Below are positions 35,685 to 44,106 of a stretch of 64,000 nucleotides of DNA, in pieces (the first letter of the stretch is position 1; every line of letters begins with the position of its first letter). Location: positions 18,734 through 82,733 of the forward strand of contig CBFHKO010000009.1 of NCBI GenBank assembly GCA_965656445.1, written 5' to 3'. The position numbers and the translations under genes were made by a program. The notes beneath the pieces are model-generated. The model worked only from the letters and a program-made list of their open reading frames with translations, was not told where the DNA came from and did not search any database. The stretch is from JAHEJA01 sp965656445 (GTDB taxonomy: Bacteria > Pseudomonadota > Alphaproteobacteria > Rhodobacterales > Rhodobacteraceae).

Positions 35685-36743
35685 ATGACACAGATGACCG
35701 ATCATAGAGATTTACCAACGCTCGCCGATGTTGCGCGCATGGCGAATGTATCGACGGCGACGGTGTCTCGGTGTTTGAACTCACCTGACAAGGTTGGCAA
35801 AGCAACGCGTGAAACGGTGATGAATGCTGTGAATGCTTTGGGGTATTCACCGAATTTCGGCGCGCGGGCCTTGGCGGCCAAGCGGACGAATACAGTTGGC
35901 GCGGTTATTCCCACCATGGACAATGCGATCTTTGCCCGTGGTTTGCAGGCTTTTGAAGAAGAGTTGAATTCCCTTGGCATGACCCTCTTGGTTGCGAGCT
36001 CGAATTACTTGCCCGATCGAGAAGAAGAGCAAATCAAAACACTTGTCGCACGTGGGGCGGATGCTTTGTTGTTGATTGGCTATGATCGCGATCCGTCGGT
36101 GTATGAATTTTTAGCGCGTCAATCCATACCTATGGTTATTGCTTGGGCCTATCAATCAAACAGCTCCATGCATGCAATTGGGTTCGATAATCGGGCAGCG
36201 GTGCGATCCATGACGCATCACATTTTAGATTTGGGTCATAGAAGACTGGGCTTTATCTCGGCACCTCAATCGACCAATGATAGGGCGCGGGAACGTGTTC
36301 TAGGGGCTCGGGATGCTTTGACTGAAACAGGGTTTGATCCAAGCGCGCTGAGTGTTGTGGAAATGAATTATTCGATTAGCAATGGTGGAACGGCTTTGGC
36401 CGAGCTGTTGCGCAAGGATCCTGATATCACGGCTGTTCTTTGTGGGAATGATGTCTTAGCGGTCGGAGCTTTGAAAATGGCCAAAAAGCTGGGCCTGTCG
36501 GTGCCAGGTGATTTGTCTATTACTGGATTTGATGACATCGAAATTTCAACCATTGCGGACCCTGAAATAACAACGGTTCATGTGCCTCATCGTCAAATGG
36601 GTCGCAAAGCGGCGCAATATTTGGCGCAATACATCAATGACAAATCGCAACCACAAGCGCCTGATCCATTGGAAACGGTCTTTTATGAGCGTGGCACTCT
36701 TGCTCCCCCTCGTGACCCGTCAGGAAAAGAGCCGCGTCTGTGA
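35685..36743 (+). CDS. LacI-family regulator of the DHPS operon
   Basis: 352 residues. N-terminal HTH and hinge (LADVARMANVSTATVSRCLNSP...GYSPNFGARALAAKRTNTVGAV, in part) and a periplasmic-binding-protein-like ligand domain with the SITGFDDIEIS segment. Divergent from the eleven-gene operon across paired operators, so it is the probable repressor; the ligand would be DHPS or sulfolactate. Its end overlaps the azlC start. Confidence 0.92.
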   Translation: MTQMTDHRDLPTLADVARMANVSTATVSRCLNSPDKVGKATRETVMNAVNALGYSPNFGARALAAKRTNTVGAVIPTMDNAIFARGLQAFEEELNSLGMTLLVASSNYLPDREEEQIKTLVARGADALLLIGYDRDPSVYEFLARQSIPMVIAWAYQSNSSMHAIGFDNRAAVRSMTHHILDLGHRRLGFISAPQSTNDRARERVLGARDALTETGFDPSALSVVEMNYSISNGGTALAELLRKDPDITAVLCGNDVLAVGALKMAKKLGLSVPGDLSITGFDDIEISTIADPEITTVHVPHRQMGRKAAQYLAQYINDKSQPQAPDPLETVFYERGTLAPPRDPSGKEPRL

Positions 36744-37426
36744 CATCAAAGCAAAAAGAGTTCTGGCGCGGTGTTCTTGATCAGCTTCCGTTACAGTTAG
36801 GTGTTGTTCCCTTTGGGATCGTGTTCGGTATCCTTGCCTTGGCGAGCGGGCTGACGCCTTTGCAATCCATTTTGATGTCGTCTATTTTGTTTGGAGGCGC
36901 GAGCCAAGTTGTCTTTGCCCAATTAGTGTCCCTTGGAACCGCACCGATTGTGACGTTTTCCTCTGTTGCTGTGATCAACCTGCGGCACATGCTCTATAGT
37001 GCGAGCTTGGCAAAATATCTGATTTCTTTGCCTTTGGGGTGGCGCCTTGGTTTGGGGTATTTGCTCACGGATGAGGCTTTTGCTGTTTCGGTCAAACGGT
37101 TTGAAGAGGCCCCTGATCTGGCGCGATATCATTTGTTAGGGTCTGGATTAACGCTGTGGCTATGTTGGCAGCTTGCCACCATTGCAGGCGTCCTCTTGGG
37201 GGCCGAAATCCCAGCAAGCTGGAATTTAGATTTTGCCATTCCTTTGACCTTCATTGCGATTGTCTTGCCGAGCCTGAGGAAAGTGCCCCATCTTGCCGCG
37301 GCGCTCAGCTCTGGATTGGTCGCCGTCTTTGCGCAATCCCTGCCGCATAATATTTGGATCATCGTTGCAGGGCTGACGGGCATTGTGGTCGGTGGGCTCC
37401 TCTCACGCGAAGAGGGGACAAAATGA
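36740..37426 (+). CDS. azlC: AzlC-family branched-chain amino acid exporter, large subunit
   Basis: 228 residues, about seven hydrophobic segments, with the family blocks PLQLGVVPFGIVFG, FGGASQ and LRHMLYSASL. AzlC and AzlD together export branched-chain amino acids or analogues. GTG start overlaps the stop of the LacI-type gene, ATGA overlap with azlD follows. Confidence 0.9.
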   Translation: MTSKQKEFWRGVLDQLPLQLGVVPFGIVFGILALASGLTPLQSILMSSILFGGASQVVFAQLVSLGTAPIVTFSSVAVINLRHMLYSASLAKYLISLPLGWRLGLGYLLTDEAFAVSVKRFEEAPDLARYHLLGSGLTLWLCWQLATIAGVLLGAEIPASWNLDFAIPLTFIAIVLPSLRKVPHLAAALSSGLVAVFAQSLPHNIWIIVAGLTGIVVGGLLSREEGTK

Positions 37427-37725
37427 TTTGGGCTCTTATGATCGCAACGGGACTTGCGAATTTTGCCGCGCGGATTTCGGTGTTCTCTGGCCTCTTGGGG
37501 TCACATATCCCGCCATGGGCCGAACGTTACTTGCGGTTTGTGCCGACATCCGTGCTCTCTGCTATTATTGCGGCGTCGCTCTTCGTAACGCCAGAGGGAC
37601 CTCAGTTCGACATCAGCGATCCCCGTATTATCGCGGCACTGATTGCCAGCGGTGTTGCCCTTGTCACGCGCTCTGTTATCGCAACTTTGGTTGTGGGGCT
37701 TAGCTTGGTCTGGTGGCTTAGTTAG
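37423..37725 (+). CDS. azlD: AzlD-family small subunit
   Basis: 100 residues, four hydrophobic segments, ending in a short tail; matches AzlD (PPWAERYLRFVPTSVLSAI). The start at 37423 overlaps the azlC stop (ATGA). A longer frame from 37354 lies inside azlC and is rejected. Partner of AzlC. Confidence 0.9.
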   Translation: MIWALMIATGLANFAARISVFSGLLGSHIPPWAERYLRFVPTSVLSAIIAASLFVTPEGPQFDISDPRIIAALIASGVALVTRSVIATLVVGLSLVWWLS

Positions 37726-38527
37726 AGGCGACGCCGTTAAAGGTGAACAGGGTCTCCCCATTGATTTGGTAGCCATCAATGAGCCTCTGTGCCGTTTCTG
37801 AGACCAGCCAGGTTTCTAATGTTTTCACGAGGTCGGTCTTCACATGGGGATGGCGTTCTGCGCTGACAGGGAGAAAGGCGTATTGGTTAAACAAAACGGG
37901 GTCGCCTTGGTATAATATGCTCAGCTCGCCTTTGTTTGCGAAATTCAACCAACTTGCGCGGTCCGTGAGGATATAGGCATTCATCGCCGCCGCCGTGTTC
38001 AAAGCGGCCCCCATGCCAGAGCCGACAGAGCGATACCATGTGCCAAATTGAGCGGCGTCCAATTCGGCTTGCTCCCAGAGAGCGCGCTCTTTTTTATGTG
38101 TGCCGCTGTCATCCCCACGGCTCACAAAGGTGGCTTGGGTTTGCGCGATTGAGCGAAGGGCATCACGTGCGGATGCCGTCGCTTTGATGTTTGCGGGATC
38201 ATGGTGAGGGCCAATGATCACAAAATCATTATACATGATTTCGCGTCGATAGGCTCCGTATCCTTGGGTCACAAAGGCCTCTTCAGCGGTTCTTGAATGC
38301 ACCAAGATGGCGTCAACATCCCCCTGTTGGCCTAGCTTGATGGCCTGTCCTGTTCCAACGACCAACAGTTGAACCTCAAGATTGAGATCGGCTTTGACCA
38401 CAGGCAGCAAGACATCTGCGAGGCCAGAGTTATGAAAGGATGTCGTCACAGCGAGCCGGAGACGGTCTTGGGCGGATGCGGATGTCGTGAATAAGATGAT
38501 GATGAGAGACGCAATAAGCTGTTTCAT
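37718..38527 (-). CDS. tupA: Tungstate ABC transporter, binding protein
   Basis: 269 residues with a Sec signal (1-19, ending SASAQ). The motifs VTTSFHNSGL and SRGDDSGTHKKE are diagnostic of TupA/WtpA-like oxyanion binders, here TupA. It captures tungstate (and perhaps molybdate) in the periplasm for TupBC. Overlaps tupC by 4 bases; last gene of the leftward tupBCA set. Confidence 0.92.
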   Translation of the reverse strand: MKQLIASLIIILFTTSASAQDRLRLAVTTSFHNSGLADVLLPVVKADLNLEVQLLVVGTGQAIKLGQQGDVDAILVHSRTAEEAFVTQGYGAYRREIMYNDFVIIGPHHDPANIKATASARDALRSIAQTQATFVSRGDDSGTHKKERALWEQAELDAAQFGTWYRSVGSGMGAALNTAAAMNAYILTDRASWLNFANKGELSILYQGDPVLFNQYAFLPVSAERHPHVKTDLVKTLETWLVSETAQRLIDGYQINGETLFTFNGVASN

Positions 38528-39243
38528 GGCTCAACAATATCTCCGCTTAAAAACGCTTGGGCCTGTGGTGTGTCCGGTCGGGTGAAGAAATCAGAGGCGG
38601 CTCGGTGTTCATGGACCTGACCGCCAAGCATAAAGACAACATCATCTGCCAAACGGCGCGCTTGTCCCATATCATGGGTCGACATGATGAATTGCGTCCC
38701 CTTAGCGCGTTCGTCGATCAAAATCGCTTCGATCTCTTTCATTGCGCGCGCATCAAGCGAGGCACAGGGTTCGTCCAAAAACACCAGTTTTGGATCGGTG
38801 ATTAAGGCCCGTGCCAATGATAGCTTTTGTTGCTCGCCTCCTGACAGGGAGGGTGCATATCGGTCGATAAAGTCGTCTAACCCTAACCGCTTGGCCCAGA
38901 TCATGGCGCGATCTTTGGCCTCGGATTTGGGCACACCCCGCACGCGGAGGGGATAGATCAAGTTGTCTATGATTGAACGGCGCAGCATCACAGGTCTCTG
39001 AAAGACAAAAGATTGCTCTTTGATGGCCTCTTCGGTGGAAATGGCCCAATCCACGCGGCCTTGCGTAACACGGGCAGTTCCATGAAGCAGACGGAGAAGG
39101 GTTGTTTTCCCTGATCCATTCGGTCCTATCACAACAGAAATTCCCTGACCTGCAAGGGTCAAGTTTATTGGTCCAATCAAACGGATGCCGGATCGTTTTG
39201 TTTCTGCGTTGCGCGCCGTGAGAGGAAACAAGTTGCTCACCAC
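38524..39243 (-). CDS. tupC: Tungstate ABC transporter, ATPase
   Basis: 239 residues: Walker A GPNGSGKTT, ABC signature LSGGEQQKLSLARA, Walker B LVFLDEPCASLD and the switch His in MSTHDMGQ. It powers TupB. Overlaps tupB by 7 bases and tupA by 4, so the three are one transcript. Confidence 0.92.
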   Translation of the reverse strand: MVSNLFPLTARNAETKRSGIRLIGPINLTLAGQGISVVIGPNGSGKTTLLRLLHGTARVTQGRVDWAISTEEAIKEQSFVFQRPVMLRRSIIDNLIYPLRVRGVPKSEAKDRAMIWAKRLGLDDFIDRYAPSLSGGEQQKLSLARALITDPKLVFLDEPCASLDARAMKEIEAILIDERAKGTQFIMSTHDMGQARRLADDVVFMLGGQVHEHRAASDFFTRPDTPQAQAFLSGDIVEP

Positions 39244-39941
39244 CGTGCCTCCCGTTCAGTGCGGCTCATCCAATGGATCGTGAGATTGACAGCAATCGTA
39301 ATTCCGATGAGAACAAAGCCCAAAGCCAAGGCCAAAGCAAAATCACCTTTGCCCGTTTCTAAGGCAATCGCAGTCGTTAAAACGCGGGTCGCGTGATCGA
39401 TATTGCCGCCAACAATCATGATGGCTCCAACTTCGCCGATGGCGCGGCCAAAACCAGCAAGAGCAGCGGTTAACAACGCACGCCGTGAATCCCAGAGCAG
39501 CGTCATGATTTTTTGCCGTTGTGTGACGTTCATTGAAATCAAGAGGTCATGATAGGATTGCCACAAATCCCGAAGGGATTGATGGGCAACGCTTGCGATC
39601 AAGGGAACAATAATGATGACCTGAGCAATGATCATCGCCGTTGGTGTGAACAAAAGCCCAAACACGCCAAAAGGCCCAGATCGCGACAGCATGATATAAA
39701 CAAACAACCCAACCACAACAGGGGGGAGGCCCATCAGCGCATTAAGGATCGCTATCACATGACGCCGCCATCTAAACCGCCGCACAGCTAAAAAGGCGGC
39801 GAGCGGCATCGCAATGAGCGAGGCCACTACAAGGGCGCAAAGCGTCACTTGCAAAGACCGCCCAGCAATTTCCAAGAGATCTGGATCAAACTGAACGACA
39901 AGCCAAAACGCTTGCCCGAGTCCGTTCCATAAATCGTTCAT
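39237..39941 (-). CDS. tupB: Tungstate ABC transporter, permease
   Basis: 234 residues, about five to six membrane segments, with the EAA-like loop GFGRAIGEVGAIMIVGGNI. First gene of tupBCA. A clear promoter was not seen upstream. Confidence 0.9.
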   Translation of the reverse strand: MNDLWNGLGQAFWLVVQFDPDLLEIAGRSLQVTLCALVVASLIAMPLAAFLAVRRFRWRRHVIAILNALMGLPPVVVGLFVYIMLSRSGPFGVFGLLFTPTAMIIAQVIIIVPLIASVAHQSLRDLWQSYHDLLISMNVTQRQKIMTLLWDSRRALLTAALAGFGRAIGEVGAIMIVGGNIDHATRVLTTAIALETGKGDFALALALGFVLIGITIAVNLTIHWMSRTEREARW

Positions 39942-40112
39942 CTTGGATGTTCCTTCGTTACGGGGGGACTATGCCCAGATGTGCACCCTAATCCAAGTCC
40001 AATCTGTGCTGTTCCCTCAGTGCGACAAATATGAACTTTAATACGTCACCGCTAGCCTATGTCAGACACATGGACTACGGTTCATCAAAGTTGACATGGA
40101 AGGTATCCCAAA

Positions 40113-40541
40113 ATGAGCACTATTTCGGCAAACAAAGCCCGAACGATTATCCGCAAAGCAATGGAATGTGGAAAAGAGCATGAGTTGAACCCCCTCACAG
40201 TGGTCGTCCTGGATGCCGGTGGACATGTCATCGTTGCAGAACGCTCAGACGGCGCAGCCCCAGGTCGTTTTGCGATTGCGCATGGCAAAGCCTACGGTGC
40301 GGTCATGTTGGGGATGGGCGGTCAGGCGCAAATGGCGCGCGCCGAACAACAGGCCTATTTCGTCAATGCCGCCAACGGAGCACTTGGTGGTCAGATGATC
40401 CCTGTTCCGGGTGGCGTCTTGATACATGACAAAAAAGGCACGATTATCGGATCCGTCGGTATTTCTGGCGATGCTTCTGACAAGGACGAATTGGCTGCGG
40501 TCACCGGGATCGAAGCAGCTGGCCTCATTGCCAAGGCCTAG
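40113..40541 (+). CDS. GlcG/HbpS-family (haem-binding-like) protein
   Basis: 142 residues of the HbpS/GlcG family (DUF336), with VVVLDAGGHVIVAERSDGA, MARAEQQAYF and PVPGGVLI...VGISGDASDKDE. Members bind haem or act in glycolate, propanediol or vanillin-type catabolism, often as a small enzyme or sensor. GGAAGG lies ahead of the ATG. Single gene; function not assigned further. Confidence 0.85.
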   Translation: MSTISANKARTIIRKAMECGKEHELNPLTVVVLDAGGHVIVAERSDGAAPGRFAIAHGKAYGAVMLGMGGQAQMARAEQQAYFVNAANGALGGQMIPVPGGVLIHDKKGTIIGSVGISGDASDKDELAAVTGIEAAGLIAKA

Positions 40542-40548
40542 AGAAAGG

Positions 40549-40570
40549 TCGGCGCGTCACTTCGCGCCGA
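40549..40570. terminator. Probable bidirectional terminator
   Basis: TCGGCGCG / CGCGCCGA stem between the convergent GlcG-like and MFS genes. The minus strand has CCTTTTCT after the stem; the plus side has only TTA. Confidence 0.55.
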
Positions 40571-40573
40571 TTA

Positions 40574-41773
40574 TCACGCCTCTTGCTGATTGCGTTGCAT
40601 ATAGATCGGAAGCGCGACGAGCACTGATGCAAGCCCTGCGCCGAGAATAATACCACAGGCAAGGCTGATGTTTTGGTCACCACCCAGAAAAATGATGATC
40701 CCGCCTAAAAGGCTACCGATTAGCATTTGGGACGCGCCAATGAGACCTGATCCAGTCCCAGCGTTTTTGCCAACTGATTTAATGCCGCCAATCACAGAAT
40801 TCGCGACCGTTAGGCCATTACTAAAGCCAAACATGCAACAGGGAAGTACCAAGGCCAAAACATGGGTCATCCCAAGGGATTGCGTCACAAATAGCGACAA
40901 AAGGGACAGAGCACAAAGCGAGCAGCCAATCATAATGGCGCGCTCTATCCCAAATTTAATCAAGTAGAATCGATTGACCAAGTTTCCGATCAAGTAGGAC
41001 ACAGGCGTAAGGCCAAACCAAAATCCGAATTCCAAGCTTGAAACACCTAACTCCGTATATCGATATGGCAAAAAGCTGTTCATCGCAAAGAACATGCCGA
41101 CCTGTGTGCTACTGACAAAGGCGAATGCCAAAAAAATGCGGACTCTTAAAACATGGGTATAGGCCGCCACAATTGCGGAAACATGTAACTTTGGTTTGAT
41201 ATCAAAGAAGGTCTCTTTGAGAAAGAAAAGCAGCAGCAGTGTCAACAAAATGCCAGCGGTGCACATGACCCACATGACACTGATCCAGCCAAATTGCGCG
41301 ATCAATGCGCCGCCACTCATCAACCCAACAATCGGGATAACAGCTTGTATCGATTGAACGGAGGCCATTTTCCGAGCAGCGTCTTGGCGATTGAAGGCAT
41401 CGTTTATCATTGCGCGCGCCATGGAAATGCAGGCACCAGCGCCAAAGCCTTGCAATATGCGCGCAATAATTAAGGCTGTGATGTCCTTGGCAAGCATTCC
41501 CAACAGACCGCCACAGGCAATCATGATCGCGCCTAGCAAAATAAAGGGTCTGCGTCCAAATAGATCCGAGCAGGGACCAACCACCAATTGGCTGATCGCG
41601 AGCATTAGCAAATAGCCTGTGAATAAAAATTGGGCCACATTTGCACTGACATCAAAATCGGCACTGATAAAGGGGAGGGCCGGTGTAATGAGCGTGATCC
41701 CTAGAACCGAGGCCCCAGTTGAGAGACCGATCAAGAGTGTCGGCGGTGAATAGGAAGCCTTGGGATCGGTCAT
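40574..41773 (-). CDS. Bcr/CflA-type MFS efflux transporter
   Basis: 399 residues, twelve hydrophobic segments. The motif QLVVGPCSDLFGRRPFILLGA after helix 2 is the MFS signature of drug-resistance Bcr/CflA transporters. Probable proton-driven efflux of a small toxic molecule; substrate unknown. Confidence 0.9.
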   Translation of the reverse strand: MTDPKASYSPPTLLIGLSTGASVLGITLITPALPFISADFDVSANVAQFLFTGYLLMLAISQLVVGPCSDLFGRRPFILLGAIMIACGGLLGMLAKDITALIIARILQGFGAGACISMARAMINDAFNRQDAARKMASVQSIQAVIPIVGLMSGGALIAQFGWISVMWVMCTAGILLTLLLLFFLKETFFDIKPKLHVSAIVAAYTHVLRVRIFLAFAFVSSTQVGMFFAMNSFLPYRYTELGVSSLEFGFWFGLTPVSYLIGNLVNRFYLIKFGIERAIMIGCSLCALSLLSLFVTQSLGMTHVLALVLPCCMFGFSNGLTVANSVIGGIKSVGKNAGTGSGLIGASQMLIGSLLGGIIIFLGGDQNISLACGIILGAGLASVLVALPIYMQRNQQEA

Positions 41774-41965
41774 GGTCGCTCTATCGGGTTGTTGGTTGGT
41801 CTGTATGACTGTGATGGAATGCAGAACAAAAATAAACCACTAATCAGTTCACCCAATGAACAGGTCAATTGTATCAGATGTATTTGAGCGCTCATGTTTG
41901 GCTCACTCTATAGAAATAGGGCGTATTAAAAGTTTATCGACTTTACTTTCAACGGGGATCGCAGG

Positions 41966-43138
41966 ATGACGGTTTTATTCTTTTGCCTTTGTGTCGCATT
42001 AATATTGGCTGAATTTGTGAAAGGGCTAAGTGCGAATGGCACGCCGCCAGTTTTGCAATCTTATCCATGGCAAATGGATTTGGCCTATTTCATGTGGAGC
42101 AATATTGCGAAATTTCGCATCGTTTTGTTGATCCTGATCGGCCTAGTTGCCACACAATTGACCATTTCCCACCCTATCGGGTTTGGCTTGGGATTGGTTC
42201 TGTGCATGGCGCTATGGGGCGGGATTTATTGGCTGTTTAACAAGTTCTGGGTTGGGAAATACAAGTTTCTCCCTATCACGCAAAAGACATTCCTCACAGC
42301 TCAAGAGAATAAAGTTGATCCCAGCACATTAATCATTGGTTTGGATATCAACGGCGAACAAAGAGCCTATCCCGCAAATTTGTTGTTCTATCATCACCAA
42401 GTGCCCGATGAAGTCGGCGGTCAACCAATATTGGCGACCTATTGCGGTATGTGCCGCAGCGGCCGCGTCTTTGACACCAATTGGGACATTGGGGTGCCTG
42501 AGTTTCAATTGGTCGGGGCCGTCTCTTACAATGCGGTCTTGCGGGATTCTCTGACTAATAGTTGGTGGAGACAGGAAACTGGCGAAGCGGCCAAGGGTCC
42601 AAAGCAAGGTGAGCAGTTAGAAGACATTTACTTTGAGCAAATGACAGTGGAGCATTGGATCGAAAAACATCCAGAGACTTTGATTTTGCAATATGATCCT
42701 GTATTTCAGCGACAGTATAACTTCTTGGGCAAGTTGTTGAACTACGAGGCGAGCTTTCCGGGATGGTATCGTCAAGAAACACCGCCATTGATCATCGGTG
42801 TTGATATCGAGGGTCAGGCCAAGGCCTATGATCTAAGCGAATTGCACAAAAAACGGATGGTCGTGGATGAACACGCAGGGACGCCTTTGTTGGTCCTAAG
42901 TGATCCAGAGGGTCGCGCGGCCTTTGTCTATAACCGTCACGTCGGCGATCAGACATTGAGTTTTGAGCAGGATGAAAACGGTCTTTATGATGTTGAAACT
43001 GGGTCGCGATGGAATGACTTGGGGCGCTGCACAGAAGGCGCGCTCAAAGGACACAGCATGACCCAATTGCAATCCTATCAACAATTCGTGCGCGCGTGGA
43101 TTACCTTTCACCCTGATACAGAGTTTTACACGTTCTGA
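41966..43138 (+). CDS. DUF3179 membrane protein
   Basis: 390 residues. Three to four hydrophobic segments in the first 110 residues are followed by a soluble DUF3179 domain with the motif TYCGMCRSGRVF (C-x2-C), the family's most conserved part. The role of the family is unknown. It is convergent with the iclR-type gene. Confidence 0.8.
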   Translation: MTVLFFCLCVALILAEFVKGLSANGTPPVLQSYPWQMDLAYFMWSNIAKFRIVLLILIGLVATQLTISHPIGFGLGLVLCMALWGGIYWLFNKFWVGKYKFLPITQKTFLTAQENKVDPSTLIIGLDINGEQRAYPANLLFYHHQVPDEVGGQPILATYCGMCRSGRVFDTNWDIGVPEFQLVGAVSYNAVLRDSLTNSWWRQETGEAAKGPKQGEQLEDIYFEQMTVEHWIEKHPETLILQYDPVFQRQYNFLGKLLNYEASFPGWYRQETPPLIIGVDIEGQAKAYDLSELHKKRMVVDEHAGTPLLVLSDPEGRAAFVYNRHVGDQTLSFEQDENGLYDVETGSRWNDLGRCTEGALKGHSMTQLQSYQQFVRAWITFHPDTEFYTF

Positions 43139-43145
43139 GCGACGC

Positions 43146-43982
43146 CTATCCTTGATGTTTAAACGCGGCGATTTGATGTGTATCCATCGCCGCGCCTATT
43201 GTATGCGCGGCCGATTGCAGATCCTCAAGCGTGCCTTGAGCCAAGACATCCTCAAGTCTGTGTTCTTCGCGCATCCAAAGAATACTTAATGCGCCGTGTA
43301 CTCCCGTTTTTGAAAGGATAGGGACCGCCAGTGCCGCCAAATCTGGGCCTGGGTCAAAGGATTTATAGATGAAATAATCATCATCGCGTAGACCAAAGCC
43401 GCGCGCTTTTGTCAGGGCTAATGCTTTGTTTAACGCAGAGCCTTCAAACCATTTGCGCGCTTCGCGGCCTTCTGTTTTCTTAGCCGCAGTGACGTGTAAG
43501 TTTCGATCTACGTCTGATAAAAATGCCAAGACCGCTTGACCATGGGCCGATCGAACCATTGAGGGTCGTATGCCCAAGCCTGTTCGCGCGGGCGCCATTG
43601 GTCCACGTGTTCGTGTGCTTTCTACGATTTCCAATTTCCCCGTCTCTATTATTGCTGTCAAATCTGACGGGAGGCCACGTTTGAATGTGGGCATATTGAT
43701 CAAAATAGGCGCGGCAATTTCGGCTAAGGGATGGGCGCGGACATTTGCGCCGAGGATGTTTTCTAGCGAATGGGCCAATTCATATTGACCCTCAACAATA
43801 TTGCGGCGTACCCAACCCCGATCCTGTAATGTCGACAAAATGCGGATAAGGGTGGCATTACTCAGTCCAGTCTTTCGACGCAGTTCAGCCAAGGTGCTGA
43901 GGCCAAAGTTAGAGAGATGTTCAATCACCTCCAAACCGCGATCCAAGGCGCGTATTCGTTTTGGTCCCTCAGTCTTTGACAT
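43146..43982 (-). CDS. IclR-family regulator
   Basis: 278 residues: N-terminal winged helix (STLAELRRKTGLSNATLIRILSTLQDRGW, in part) and a C-terminal effector domain. ATG 43982 with GAGAA upstream is preferred to 43997. Divergent from the sulfatase operon, so it probably controls uptake and hydrolysis of sulfate esters. Confidence 0.9.
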   Translation of the reverse strand: MSKTEGPKRIRALDRGLEVIEHLSNFGLSTLAELRRKTGLSNATLIRILSTLQDRGWVRRNIVEGQYELAHSLENILGANVRAHPLAEIAAPILINMPTFKRGLPSDLTAIIETGKLEIVESTRTRGPMAPARTGLGIRPSMVRSAHGQAVLAFLSDVDRNLHVTAAKKTEGREARKWFEGSALNKALALTKARGFGLRDDDYFIYKSFDPGPDLAALAVPILSKTGVHGALSILWMREEHRLEDVLAQGTLEDLQSAAHTIGAAMDTHQIAAFKHQG

Positions 43983-43994
43983 ATAGATTTCTCG

Positions 43995-44030
43995 CATCTA
44001 GGGTTGGTTCATCTGGTGAACACATAGATG
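43995..44030. promoter_or_regulatory. Nested dyads between iclR and the sulfatase gene
   Basis: CATCTA (43995-44000) with TAGATG (44025-44030) encloses GTTCA-TCTGG-TGAAC (44007-44021). Located in the divergent intergenic region; candidate IclR operator. Confidence 0.4.
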
Positions 44031-44106
44031 GTGCAAAGAAAATCTCTTTGTCAACATAAACAACGAATCATGACTTAGTTCATGGACTTAAGGGAGACTC
44101 GCCGCT

